Assembly: GCA_958349075.1 (NCBI GenBank)
Contig: CATWBR010000075.1
Coordinates: 1-13,098 of the forward strand
Length of the DNA stretch: 13,098 nt
Direction: 5' to 3'
DNA from: an uncultured Clostridium sp.
GTDB lineage: Bacteria; Bacillota; Clostridia; Lachnospirales; Lachnospiraceae
Position numbers and translations under genes: made by a program. How positions within the stretch are numbered: the stretch's first letter is position 1; each line of letters opens with the position of its first letter. Positions 1 through 6,819 of the stretch are shown here, one piece after another. The notes beneath the pieces were generated by a model that was given only the letters and a program-made list of their open reading frames with translations, made no database searches and was not told the DNA's origin.

Positions 1-48
1 GCCCCTGGCCTGCCGGCGGCGTCCTCGTCTGCTCATTTAAATTCTTAA

Positions 49-77
49 TTGACAAGGCGAAAGAGATCTGCTATATT
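49..77 (+). promoter_or_regulatory. Sigma-A-like promoter of the RNA helicase gene
   Basis: A perfect -35 hexamer TTGACA (49-54) is followed by a 17-bp spacer and a -10 hexamer TATATT (72-77). Transcription should start near 84, giving a leader of about 85 nt before the helicase start codon at 169. This is among the closest matches to the vegetative consensus in the window, so strong basal expression is expected, modulated by the hairpin in the leader. It was found by reading the sequence; there is no experimental support. Confidence 0.8.
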
Positions 78-99
78 TTATTAGATATAGTTAAAGTTG

Positions 100-141
100 A
101 GAAGATTCGAGAGCTGAGACGTTCCTTGGATCTTCTTTTTT
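100..141 (+). promoter_or_regulatory. Terminator-like hairpin in the helicase 5' leader (possible attenuator)
   Basis: The arm GAAGATTC (101-108) pairs with GGATCTTC (128-135), with one T-G wobble. The stem extends outward through A100-T136 and inward through 109-111/125-127, and six T residues follow (136-141). This is the layout of an intrinsic terminator placed between promoter and start codon. A short competing hairpin, CTTC (132-135) with GAAG (142-145), would sequester part of the 3' arm. Loop bases TTCCTT (122-127) are complementary to AAGGAA (159-164) inside the Shine-Dalgarno region. The stem is A/T-rich, so it may be only partly effective or temperature-sensitive; that is inference. 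Confidence 0.5.
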
Positions 142-168
142 GAAGTTTTGAATCAGGAAAGGAAAAGA

Positions 169-1824
169 ATGGAAGCAGTTAAGTTTGAAGATTTAAATTT
201 AGATGCGAAGATTTTACGCGCAGTTACAGATATGGGTTTTGAGGAGGCTTCGCCGATTCAGAGCCAGTCAATTCCTCTGGAGATTCAGGGAGTGGATATT
301 ATTGGCCAGGCTCAGACGGGAACCGGTAAAACGGCCGCATTTGGTATTCCTCTTCTTCAGAAGGTGGATCCGAAGAACAAAAAATTACAGGCAATTATCC
401 TTTGCCCTACAAGAGAGCTGGCAATTCAGGTGTCCGATGAGATCAGACGCCTTGGAAAATATATGCACGGAGTGAAGGTACTCCCGATTTACGGTGGACA
501 GGAAATTGGAAGACAGATCCGCTCCCTGAAGGACGGTGTACAGGTTATTATCGGAACACCGGGCCGTGTGATGGATCATATGCGCAGAAAAACCCTGAAA
601 CTGGATCATGTTCATACCGTGGTTCTGGATGAGGCGGATGAGATGCTGAATATGGGATTCTTAGAGGATATGGAGACGATTCTGAGCGAACTTCCGGAAG
701 AACGCCAGACGGTCATGTTCTCCGCGACAATGCCTCCTGCAATTGCAGAGATTGCCAAGAAGTTCCAGAAAGACCCGCAAATCGTAAGAGTAGTGAAAAA
801 GGAACTGACCGTTCCGAAGGTTACGCAGTACTATTATGAAGTGAAGCCGAAGAATAAAATAGAAGTTATGTGCCGGCTTCTGGATATGTATGATCCAAAA
901 TTGTCTATTGTTTTCTGCAATACGAAAAGACAGGTGGACGATCTGGTTCAGGAACTCCAGAACAGGGGGTATTTTGCAGAGGGTCTTCACGGAGACTTGA
1001 AACAGATGCAAAGAGACCGTGTTATGAACAGTTTCAGAAATGGCAGGACTGACATATTAATCGCAACGGATGTAGCTGCCAGAGGTATCGATGTAGATGA
1101 CGTAGAAGCGGTATTTAACTATGATATCCCTCAGGATGACGAGTACTATGTCCACAGAATCGGACGTACGGGCCGTGCCGGCAGAGAAGGAAAAGCGCTC
1201 AGCCTGGTAGTGGGAAAGGAAGTATATAAGCTGAGAGAAATCCAGCGCTATTGTAAGACGAAGATTCTTCCCCAGCCGATTCCGTCCCTGAATGATGTGA
1301 CCTCAATTAAAGCGGAGAAGATTCTGGACAGTGTGAGTGAGGTTATCCGGGATAATGAGCTCGATAAAATCATAAATATTGTGGAAAAGAGAGTCCTTGA
1401 GGAGGATTATACCACCCTCGATCTGGCAGCAGCTCTTTTGAAAATGTCTATGGGAGATGAGTACGAGGATATTACCGAAGAAAAATTCCCGCTCCGCTCT
1501 CTGGATGATCTGGACGATTATGAGCGGAACAACAGAAATAGAAACGGCCGTGGTCCGAGAAACAGCCGCAGCGGCGGTGGAGAGAATGTTGCACGCCTTT
1601 TCATCAACATCGGTAAGAACCAGGGAATCAGGCCTGGAGATATTCTCGGCGCAATTGCCGGAGAGTCAGGAATGCCGGGCAGTATGGTGGGAAGCATTGA
1701 TATGTTCGACAAATACACATTTGTAGAAGTGCCGAGAGAACAGGCCGATATCGTTTTAAAAGCGATGAAGGACGTGAAGATCAAAGGGAAAAATGTGCAT
1801 ATGGAAAAAGCGAACAGCAAATAG
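169..1824 (+). CDS. deaD: ATP-dependent DEAD-box RNA helicase with DbpA-type RNA-binding domain
   Basis: This ATP-driven RNA helicase unwinds short RNA duplexes. Relatives (DeaD/CsdA, DbpA/YxiN, CshA) act in ribosome assembly, RNA decay and cold growth. In the 551-residue product the order is: Q motif (about 6-36), motif I AQTGTGKT (48-55), PTRELA (80-85), TPGR (130-133), DEAD (154-157), SAT (185-187), ATDVAARGID (299-308) and HRIGRTGR (329-336). An Arg/Asn/Gly-rich linker (about 453-471) follows, then a DbpA-like RNA-binding fold (about 474-547). The open frame extends back to a TTG at 148, but ATG 169 is preferred because AGGAAAGG lies 6 nt upstream and the Q motif follows at once. The gene is monocistronic, with its own promoter and terminator. 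The DeaD versus YxiN/CshA label is uncertain; the helicase class is not. Confidence 0.96.
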   Translation: MEAVKFEDLNLDAKILRAVTDMGFEEASPIQSQSIPLEIQGVDIIGQAQTGTGKTAAFGIPLLQKVDPKNKKLQAIILCPTRELAIQVSDEIRRLGKYMHGVKVLPIYGGQEIGRQIRSLKDGVQVIIGTPGRVMDHMRRKTLKLDHVHTVVLDEADEMLNMGFLEDMETILSELPEERQTVMFSATMPPAIAEIAKKFQKDPQIVRVVKKELTVPKVTQYYYEVKPKNKIEVMCRLLDMYDPKLSIVFCNTKRQVDDLVQELQNRGYFAEGLHGDLKQMQRDRVMNSFRNGRTDILIATDVAARGIDVDDVEAVFNYDIPQDDEYYVHRIGRTGRAGREGKALSLVVGKEVYKLREIQRYCKTKILPQPIPSLNDVTSIKAEKILDSVSEVIRDNELDKIINIVEKRVLEEDYTTLDLAAALLKMSMGDEYEDITEEKFPLRSLDDLDDYERNNRNRNGRGPRNSRSGGGENVARLFINIGKNQGIRPGDILGAIAGESGMPGSMVGSIDMFDKYTFVEVPREQADIVLKAMKDVKIKGKNVHMEKANSK

Positions 1825-1940
1825 CTAAAAAGCCGGGAAACTTAAAAGCCAAAAAGCTGAAAGCTCAATTGCTGAAAAGTTAAAAAACAAGCAGGCTGTT
1901 AAAGAACGTATCATTAGCAGAAGCAGATTACGATAGATAA

Positions 1941-1972
1941 AACTCCGGAGGACAGCCTTCCGGAGTTTTTTT
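1941..1972 (+). terminator. Rho-independent terminator of the helicase gene, probably bidirectional
   Basis: AACTCCGGA (1941-1949) pairs perfectly with TCCGGAGTT (1959-1967). The stem is extended by G1950-T1958 and G1951-C1957 around a five-base loop, and a run of seven T (1966-1972) follows. It ends the helicase transcript. Four A residues precede the stem, giving a short U-tract on the other strand, so it can also serve the convergent acetyltransferase gene whose stop codon is 20 bp away. Confidence 0.92.
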
Positions 1973-1991
1973 GCATGCAGCTCTTTTACGG

Positions 1992-2465
1992 TTACTGCAC
2001 TTCCTCAGGCAGTTCCATCTCATGTTCCATGCCGGTGAAACCGAATTTTTCATACAGCGGCCGTCCCATGTCCGTCGCTTCCAGTGAGATTGCCGAAATC
2101 CCCTTTTCTCTTGCAGCGGACACGAGCAGGCTGAGGGTTTGACGGCCGATTCCCTTTCTGCGGTATTCCGGGCTGGTGTACATGTTCATGATATATGCCT
2201 TACGGCCGTCCGGGTTGTGAAAGGTGGGCATTACCCTGAAGAAACTGACGCCGCCCGAACCGGCAAATATTTCTCCGTCATAAACGAGATATGCGATATG
2301 TGATTCATCGGCCAGGGAGTGTCTGTAGTAGTCTCTGGACTGCTCCTCTACAATGCTCATATCAACGGTATCATCCAGTCTGTTTGCCGCCCTTAAGACC
2401 GTAATCCTTGTTTTTGTAAGCAGCTCGAGATCTTCCAAAGAAGCTCTTTTATAAGTTAATTTCAT
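1992..2465 (-). CDS. GNAT-family N-acetyltransferase
   Basis: This 157-residue single-domain GNAT protein is predicted to transfer an acetyl group from acetyl-CoA to an amine; the substrate cannot be read from sequence. The acetyl-CoA pyrophosphate-binding loop is RRKGIG (102-107), preceded by the beta-4 strand AYIMNMYTSPEY (90-101). The motif-B end is ALYEK-like, here RPLYEKFGF (135-143). The start ATG at 2465 has AGGAGAG 7 nt upstream. It is convergent with the helicase and divergent from the two-component operon, so it is likely a single-gene unit with its own promoter. Nothing around it hints at the acceptor. Length is typical of the family. Confidence 0.9.
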   Translation of the reverse strand: MKLTYKRASLEDLELLTKTRITVLRAANRLDDTVDMSIVEEQSRDYYRHSLADESHIAYLVYDGEIFAGSGGVSFFRVMPTFHNPDGRKAYIMNMYTSPEYRRKGIGRQTLSLLVSAAREKGISAISLEATDMGRPLYEKFGFTGMEHEMELPEEVQ

Positions 2466-2505
2466 ATGTTTCTCTCCTGTGTAAAAGCGTCCGTCCGTTT
2501 ATTCA

Positions 2506-2514
2506 ATACTATCA
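2506..2514 (-). promoter_or_regulatory. Extended -10 promoter for the acetyltransferase gene
   Basis: On the minus strand the bases read TGATAGTAT, an extended -10 element (TG, one base, TAGTAT). It lies about 40 bp upstream of the start codon at 2465. No good -35 hexamer is seen 16-18 bp further upstream, which fits an extended -10 promoter. Assignment rests on this short motif only. Confidence 0.45.
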
Positions 2515-2557
2515 CACCCGGACCGCGCGGGCTATCTTTTTTTAATCTTTGACCCTT

Positions 2558-2600
2558 CTTTAGAATTTCTTTTGTTTTTTCCCAGAACCGGCTTTAGAAT
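2558..2600 (+). repeat. Direct repeat CTTTAGAAT x2 upstream of the two-component operon
   Basis: The nonamer CTTTAGAAT occurs at 2558-2566 and again at 2592-2600, starts 34 bp apart, about three helical turns. The second copy contains the proposed -10 hexamer TAGAAT of the operon promoter. Paired direct repeats near a promoter are typical of OmpR-type regulator sites, so autoregulation by the downstream regulator is possible. Chance recurrence of an A/T-rich nonamer is also possible. Confidence 0.4.
2572..2600 (+). promoter_or_regulatory. Promoter of the small-protein/two-component operon
   Basis: TTGTTT (2572-2577) and TAGAAT (2595-2600) are separated by exactly 17 bp. Transcription would begin near 2607, about 50 nt before the small ORF at 2656. 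A second -10-like hexamer TATACT (2608-2613) has no matching -35. A perfect TATAAT at 2769-2774 inside the small ORF also lacks a -35 at normal spacing, but might give extra transcription of the regulator gene. Confidence 0.5.
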
Positions 2601-2655
2601 CGCAGGGTATACTTACGTCATGAAAAAGAAAAAGACTGAAAGGGGAGCTGATAAC

Positions 2656-2856
2656 ATGAGTGCTGAATATTTTACCGAGGTGGCCGTAGCGTTTCTTGCC
2701 AGCGTAGCTGCATTTAGCATTTTCCTTAATTTTCTCTTACTTGTGAGGGAGGAACTCAAAAAATGTAGTATAATAAAGAAAAAGAAAAACTACGCGGTTT
2801 TGAGGCCCTCCGACAGGATAGAATTACAGAGTCCTGGCACAATCCTGGGAGCTTGA
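2656..2856 (+). CDS. Small single-pass membrane protein, hypothetical
   Basis: I do not recognise this 66-residue ORF. AGGGGAG (2641-2647) lies 8 nt before the ATG. Residues about 8-33 form one hydrophobic, helix-compatible segment (VAVAFLASVAAFSIFLNFLL and neighbours). A basic stretch rich in Lys (about 38-47) and a polar tail follow, suggesting a membrane anchor with a short cytoplasmic C-terminus by the positive-inside rule. It ends 26 bp before the response regulator gene and shares its strand and probably its promoter, so it could be an accessory to that sensor system. An in-frame ATG at 2620 exists but has a poor ribosome site. The second half has composition less typical of coding sequence, so the gene call is moderate. 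Confidence 0.5.
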   Translation: MSAEYFTEVAVAFLASVAAFSIFLNFLLLVREELKKCSIIKKKKNYAVLRPSDRIELQSPGTILGA

Positions 2857-2882
2857 ACCGGGGATGATATGGAGAGCAAATA

Positions 2883-3623
2883 ATGGATATACAGAACAGA
2901 ACAGGAGAAAGCCGGATTTTACTGGTAGAAGATGACAAGGAAATCAGGGAAGGAATCGAAATCTTCCTGCGGGGACAGGGATACCGTGTATTCCAGGCGG
3001 CAGACGGAGTGGAAGGACTCAAGGTGCTGGAGCAGGAGGAAATCCATCTGGCGGTTGTCGATATCATGATGCCGAGAATGGATGGCGTGACGATGGTTGT
3101 CAAGCTCAGGGAACATTATGATTTTCCTGTTATCTTCCTCTCTGCGAAGTCGGAGGAAGTGGATAAGATCATGGGACTCAACATGGGAGCCGATGATTAT
3201 ATAACGAAACCGTTCACGCCGATGGAGCTTCTGGCCAGGGTGAATTCGCATCTCAGACGGTATAACAGGTTTATGGCCCTGTTAAACCGGAAAGAGGAAA
3301 AAGAAGAGGAAGAAAACAGCAATATTTACCGTATCGGAGGGCTTGAGCTCAACGAAGATACGGTGGAGGTGATGGTAGACGGAGAGCCGGCAAAACTGAC
3401 GCCGATGGAATTTAAGATTCTCTCCCTGCTGATGAAAAATCCGGGCCGCGTTTTTTCGGCCGATGAGATATATGAAAGAGTGTGGAACGAAAGGGCTGTC
3501 AACACGGATACCGTCATGGTGCATGTCAGGAATATCCGTGAGAAAATAGAGATAGACCCGAAAAAACCAAAATACTTAAAGGTGGTGTGGGGTGTTGGAT
3601 ACAAAATCGAGAAATTACAATAG
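2883..3623 (+). CDS. OmpR/PhoB-family response regulator transcription factor
   Basis: This 246-residue cytoplasmic DNA-binding regulator is phosphorylated by the kinase encoded next. The receiver domain (about 11-125) has the acidic pair E16-D17-D18, phospho-acceptor Asp60 in AVVDIMMP, a switch Ser87 in FLSAKS and Lys109 in ITKPF. A Glu/Lys-rich linker (136-146) joins it to a winged-helix output domain (about 148-244) with LTPMEFKILSLL and the recognition-helix region VNTDTVMVHVRNIREKIE. GGAGAG lies 6 nt before ATG 2883. The 3' end overlaps the kinase gene by 32 nt, typical of translationally coupled pairs. The receiver resembles those of VanR-like regulators in Clostridia, but the target genes and signal cannot be deduced. 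Confidence 0.95.
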   Translation: MDIQNRTGESRILLVEDDKEIREGIEIFLRGQGYRVFQAADGVEGLKVLEQEEIHLAVVDIMMPRMDGVTMVVKLREHYDFPVIFLSAKSEEVDKIMGLNMGADDYITKPFTPMELLARVNSHLRRYNRFMALLNRKEEKEEEENSNIYRIGGLELNEDTVEVMVDGEPAKLTPMEFKILSLLMKNPGRVFSADEIYERVWNERAVNTDTVMVHVRNIREKIEIDPKKPKYLKVVWGVGYKIEKLQ

Positions 3624-5358
3624 TCTGGGTGTCATACTGGCACTCATTACAGTTATAGCGCTTACAGCGGGAGCAATGGCCGCTTACCCATGGCTGAAGG
3701 AGCAGGTGTTTATAAACGCGGAAAAGGTAAATACCATTTCCTCGGCTGTGGATTATGAAGTTTATGACGGATACTGGATGACAATAAACGGACAGGATTA
3801 CGTTTTCCATGATTACTGGAAGTTTGAACAGGTGGCGGCATGGATGGTACTTGGTTTTTCCTTCCTGACGGCGGCGCTGGCGTTTATCACGGGCCTGATT
3901 AAGCCGCTCGGCCTGACGGAACGGAAAATCTTCTCGGTCCCGTTTGAAATACTGATTATGATCGGCGGTTTCGCTATTGCACTGACGGCCGACAGCGGTT
4001 ACATGATGTTTGATATGATAATGGGTACGGTTACCGGTGGGTTTGCCGGTGAATTTATCCAGGAATTCAATTTCACCTCTGAGCAGGCGTCCGGTCTGGT
4101 GATGGGCCTCAATGCGGTGATGTGGCTGATTGGGCTGTCGTTTATATACTGGTTTGTGGTAAGCCTGGACTCAATCTTTACGCTGGGGCTGAAACGCTGG
4201 CTGAAAGAGCGTACGCTCGTGGGCTGGCTGTTCATGGGAGGCAAGAATGCGGTGGAGAAAACCTGCGGCCTTGTCGGTTCTGTGGATTTCAGGGATAAGC
4301 AGACAAAGCTTCTTTTAAAAATAGTTGGAGTGAATTTTGTCCTTCTTACCGTTATCAGTTGTTTCTGGTTTTTCGGCATATTCGGGCTTCTTATTTACTC
4401 GGTTGTCCTGTTTTTCCTGCTCCGAAGAATTTATGACGGGATGCAGGAGAAATATGAGATTCTTCTTAAGGCAACGGGAAAGATCGCCGAGGGTAATCTG
4501 GATATCGAGATAAATGAGGATCTGGGCATATTTGAGCCGTTAAAGGAGGAGATTACCAAAATCAAAGACGGATTTAAAAAGGCCGTGGATGAGGAGGTAA
4601 AGAGCCAGAGCATGAAGACGGAACTGATTACCAATGTCTCCCATGATCTGAAAACACCGCTGACGGCGATTATTACTTATGTCAACCTGTTGCAGAAAGA
4701 GGGAATCACGGAGGAAGAGCGCCGGAGCTATATCAGGATTCTGGATCAGAAATCCATGAGACTGAAGAGCCTGATTGAAGACCTGTTTGAAATCAGCAAG
4801 GCCAACAGCAACAACGTGACGTTACATCTGGTAGATGTGGATATTGTAAGTCTGATGAAGCAGGTAAGGCTGGAGTTGGAAGATAAAATCAGCCGATCGG
4901 AGATAGAGTTCCGCTGGAATCTGCCGGAGGAAAAGGTTGTACTGGTGCTGGACAGCGAGAAGACATACAGGATATTTGAGAATCTGCTGGTGAACATTGT
5001 GAAGTACGCAATGCCGGGCACGAGAGCCTACGTGGAGATAACGGACGACGGGGAACTGGTCACCGTATCCATGAAGAATATTTCGGCTACCGAGATATCA
5101 CTTGTGGGTAAAGATATTACGGAACGGTTTGTGAGGGGCGACGAGTCCAGGAACACGGAGGGTTCCGGCCTGGGTCTTGCCATTGCAAAGAGTTTTATGG
5201 AACTTCAGAAAGGCACGATGAAAGTCGGCAATGAGGCGGATCTTTTTAAAGTGAAGCTTCAGTGGGAACGCGCCAGGATGCCTGAAAGTACGGAGGCCGA
5301 AATTATAATAGAGGATTTTAACGCAGAGGAGCCGGATAACGAGTATGCACCGGCATAG
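3592..5358 (+). CDS. Multi-pass membrane sensor histidine kinase
   Basis: This 588-residue membrane kinase partners the upstream regulator. Likely membrane helices lie at about 12-32, 82-103, 116-133, 168-193 and 243-278 (one or two passes). An extracellular segment at about 33-80 is rich in Asp/Tyr/Trp. A HAMP-like linker (about 280-335) leads to the H box SHDLKTPLTA with His351. The N box has Asn464 and Asn468, and the G2 loop is EGSGLGLA (523-530). The usual DxGxG of the G1 box is not evident; KNISATE (495-501) occupies that place. An acidic tail (about 564-583) ends the protein. The start is GTG 3592 with AGGTGG 7 nt upstream, inside the regulator gene; TTG 3595 is an alternative. The signal is unknown; the family is secure. 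Confidence 0.93.
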   Translation: MLDTKSRNYNSLGVILALITVIALTAGAMAAYPWLKEQVFINAEKVNTISSAVDYEVYDGYWMTINGQDYVFHDYWKFEQVAAWMVLGFSFLTAALAFITGLIKPLGLTERKIFSVPFEILIMIGGFAIALTADSGYMMFDMIMGTVTGGFAGEFIQEFNFTSEQASGLVMGLNAVMWLIGLSFIYWFVVSLDSIFTLGLKRWLKERTLVGWLFMGGKNAVEKTCGLVGSVDFRDKQTKLLLKIVGVNFVLLTVISCFWFFGIFGLLIYSVVLFFLLRRIYDGMQEKYEILLKATGKIAEGNLDIEINEDLGIFEPLKEEITKIKDGFKKAVDEEVKSQSMKTELITNVSHDLKTPLTAIITYVNLLQKEGITEEERRSYIRILDQKSMRLKSLIEDLFEISKANSNNVTLHLVDVDIVSLMKQVRLELEDKISRSEIEFRWNLPEEKVVLVLDSEKTYRIFENLLVNIVKYAMPGTRAYVEITDDGELVTVSMKNISATEISLVGKDITERFVRGDESRNTEGSGLGLAIAKSFMELQKGTMKVGNEADLFKVKLQWERARMPESTEAEIIIEDFNAEEPDNEYAPA

Positions 5359-5370
5359 ATAAGCAAAGTG

Positions 5371-5414
5371 AAAGAGACCTTGTCATCAATTACAGATGAT
5401 GACAGGGTCTCTTT
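5371..5414 (+). terminator. Long perfect hairpin terminator after the two-component operon
   Basis: Bases 5371-5388 pair with 5397-5414 over 18 consecutive positions (one T-G wobble at 5380/5405) around an eight-base loop. The T-tract is only four bases (5412-5415) and is partly in the stem. It lies between convergent genes, 12 bp after the kinase stop and 15 bp before the aspartokinase stop, so it probably ends transcripts from both sides. Confidence 0.85.
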
Positions 5415-5429
5415 TATGGATTTTACGTC

Positions 5430-6749
5430 TTACATCTCAGCCGTAATAAAGATATCGTAAATTGCCTTGATGGCAGGCTCAAAGTCGTCGTTCTTTACAC
5501 CGATTATGATGTTAAGCTCACTGGAACCCTGGTCGATCATTTTTACATTGACGCGGGCATGGGCGAGGGCGGAGAAGATTCTTCCGGCTGTACCGCGGGC
5601 GGATTTCATTCCGCGGCCCACTACGGCAATCAGCGCCAGGTCGGACTCAAGATCCACGGAGTCGGGCTGTACCGCGCGGTGGATGCCTGCGATAACAGAC
5701 TGTTCAAACTCCACAAATTCATCCTGATGAACGAAGATGGTCATTGTGTCGATTCCGGAAGGCATGTGCTCAAAGGAAATGCCGTATTTTTCAAATACAT
5801 CCAGAACCTTTCTTCCGAATCCGATCTCGGAGTTCATCATGGCTTTTTCAATATTGATGGAGCAGAACCCTTTTTTGCCTGCAATACCCGTGATAACATA
5901 TTTCGGCTTGCGGCAGGTGCTTTCAACAATCAGTGTTCCCGTATCGTCCGGTTTATTGGTATTTCTGATATTAATCGGAATGCCTTCCTTGCGGACCGGG
6001 AAGATGGCGTCTTCATGGAGAACGCTGGCTCCCATGTAGGCGAGCTCGCGGAGTTCGCGGTATGTAATGGTCTCGATTGGCTCAGGATTATCCACGAGGC
6101 GGGGATCTGTGACAAGGAAGCCGGAAACATCGGTCCAGTTCTCATAGATATCGGCATGAATCGCTTTCGCGACGATGGAACCGGTTACATCGGAACCGCC
6201 TCTGGAGAACGTCTTGATGCTGCCGTCCGGTTTGGAGCCGTAGAATCCGGGGATGACGGCGCGCTCAATATGGTCGAGGCGCTGTGATAATTCCATATCG
6301 GTTTTATCGGACATAAAGCTGCCGTTTTCATCAAAGAAAATAACTTCGGCGGCATCGACGAACTCAAAGCCCAGATAGCTGGCCATGACAATGCCGTTTA
6401 AGTATTCGCCACGGGAGGCGGCATAGTCGCGTCCTTTTTTGGCGATGAAGTCCTCTTCGATCTTTTTGAATTCAAAATCCAGATTCAGGTTGAGTTCAAG
6501 GCCTTCGATAATCTGCTCATAGCGGTCTTTGATTTTAGAAAAAATCTTTCCGTAGCTGCCGCCGGTGGATGCTGCATCGTAACAGGCATAGAGCATATCT
6601 GTTACTTTTTCGTCTGTTTTACTGCGCTTGCCCGGTGCGGACGGAACGACGTAGCGCCTCGCCTTATCGGAACGGATGATATCGCCTACTTTTTTGAACT
6701 GTTTTGCACTGGCAAGAGAACTGCCGCCGAATTTTACAACTTTTTTCAT
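5430..6749 (-). CDS. lysC: Aspartate kinase (aspartokinase), monofunctional with two ACT domains
   Basis: It catalyses ATP-dependent phosphorylation of L-aspartate to 4-phospho-L-aspartate, the first step toward Lys, Thr, Met and diaminopimelate. In 439 residues the kinase domain begins with VVKFGGSSLA (4-13), with the substrate/nucleotide segments SRGEYLNG (112-119) and SRGGSDVTGS (182-191). ACT domains follow at about 285-355 and 370-437 (VGRGMKSARGTAGRIFSAL). GGSSLA and the DVTGS variant recall the Bacillus YclM class rather than the LysC/DapG classes, so feedback by Lys and/or Thr is likely but not readable. ATG 6749 follows AGGGAGG 5 nt upstream. It stands alone without other pathway genes. 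The 5' leader is too short for a lysine riboswitch. Confidence 0.95.
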   Translation of the reverse strand: MKKVVKFGGSSLASAKQFKKVGDIIRSDKARRYVVPSAPGKRSKTDEKVTDMLYACYDAASTGGSYGKIFSKIKDRYEQIIEGLELNLNLDFEFKKIEEDFIAKKGRDYAASRGEYLNGIVMASYLGFEFVDAAEVIFFDENGSFMSDKTDMELSQRLDHIERAVIPGFYGSKPDGSIKTFSRGGSDVTGSIVAKAIHADIYENWTDVSGFLVTDPRLVDNPEPIETITYRELRELAYMGASVLHEDAIFPVRKEGIPINIRNTNKPDDTGTLIVESTCRKPKYVITGIAGKKGFCSINIEKAMMNSEIGFGRKVLDVFEKYGISFEHMPSGIDTMTIFVHQDEFVEFEQSVIAGIHRAVQPDSVDLESDLALIAVVGRGMKSARGTAGRIFSALAHARVNVKMIDQGSSELNIIIGVKNDDFEPAIKAIYDIFITAEM

Positions 6750-6791
6750 AAGTTCCTCCCTCGTAATATAGGACTAAAGATTATTTTTTAT

Positions 6792-6819
6792 ATTATAATA
6801 TCCTGATGCTCCTATTCAA
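6792..6819 (-). promoter_or_regulatory. Promoter of the aspartokinase gene
   Basis: On the minus strand TTGAAT (6814-6819) and a perfect -10 TATAAT (6792-6797) are separated by 16 bp. Transcription would begin near 6785, giving a leader of about 36 nt. The -35 lies inside one copy of an 11-bp direct repeat whose other copy is the 3' end of the signal peptidase gene. A/T-rich flanking bases offer overlapping -10 alternatives. Confidence 0.7.

Noticed and set aside
1..48. A G+C-rich edge with a minus-strand ATG at 36 (MSRRGRRRQARG) or the 3' tail of an upstream plus-strand gene ending at TAA 46-48.
   Set aside because: Too short to recognise, no clear ribosome site before the minus-strand ATG, and the tail has no identifiable homology by eye.
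148..168. A TTG start for the helicase at 148.
   Set aside because: ATG 169 has a much better Shine-Dalgarno at the right spacing, and the seven extra codons overlap that site.
2517..2540. A possible plus-strand terminator, CCCG/CGGG near a T-rich run.
   Set aside because: The stem is only about four base pairs and no plus-strand gene upstream needs it, since the helicase unit already ends at 1972.
2769..2774. A perfect TATAAT inside the small ORF as a promoter for the response regulator.
   Set aside because: No -35 hexamer at 16-18 bp and no TG extension; kept only as an alternative in the promoter entry.
5559..6287. A 242-codon open frame on the plus strand opposite aspartokinase.
   Set aside because: It is the antisense shadow of a gene with complete family motifs; its product is not recognisable and no ribosome site supports it.
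6750..6785. A lysine or other amino-acid riboswitch before aspartokinase.
   Set aside because: The predicted leader is only about 36 nt and contains no room for such a structure.
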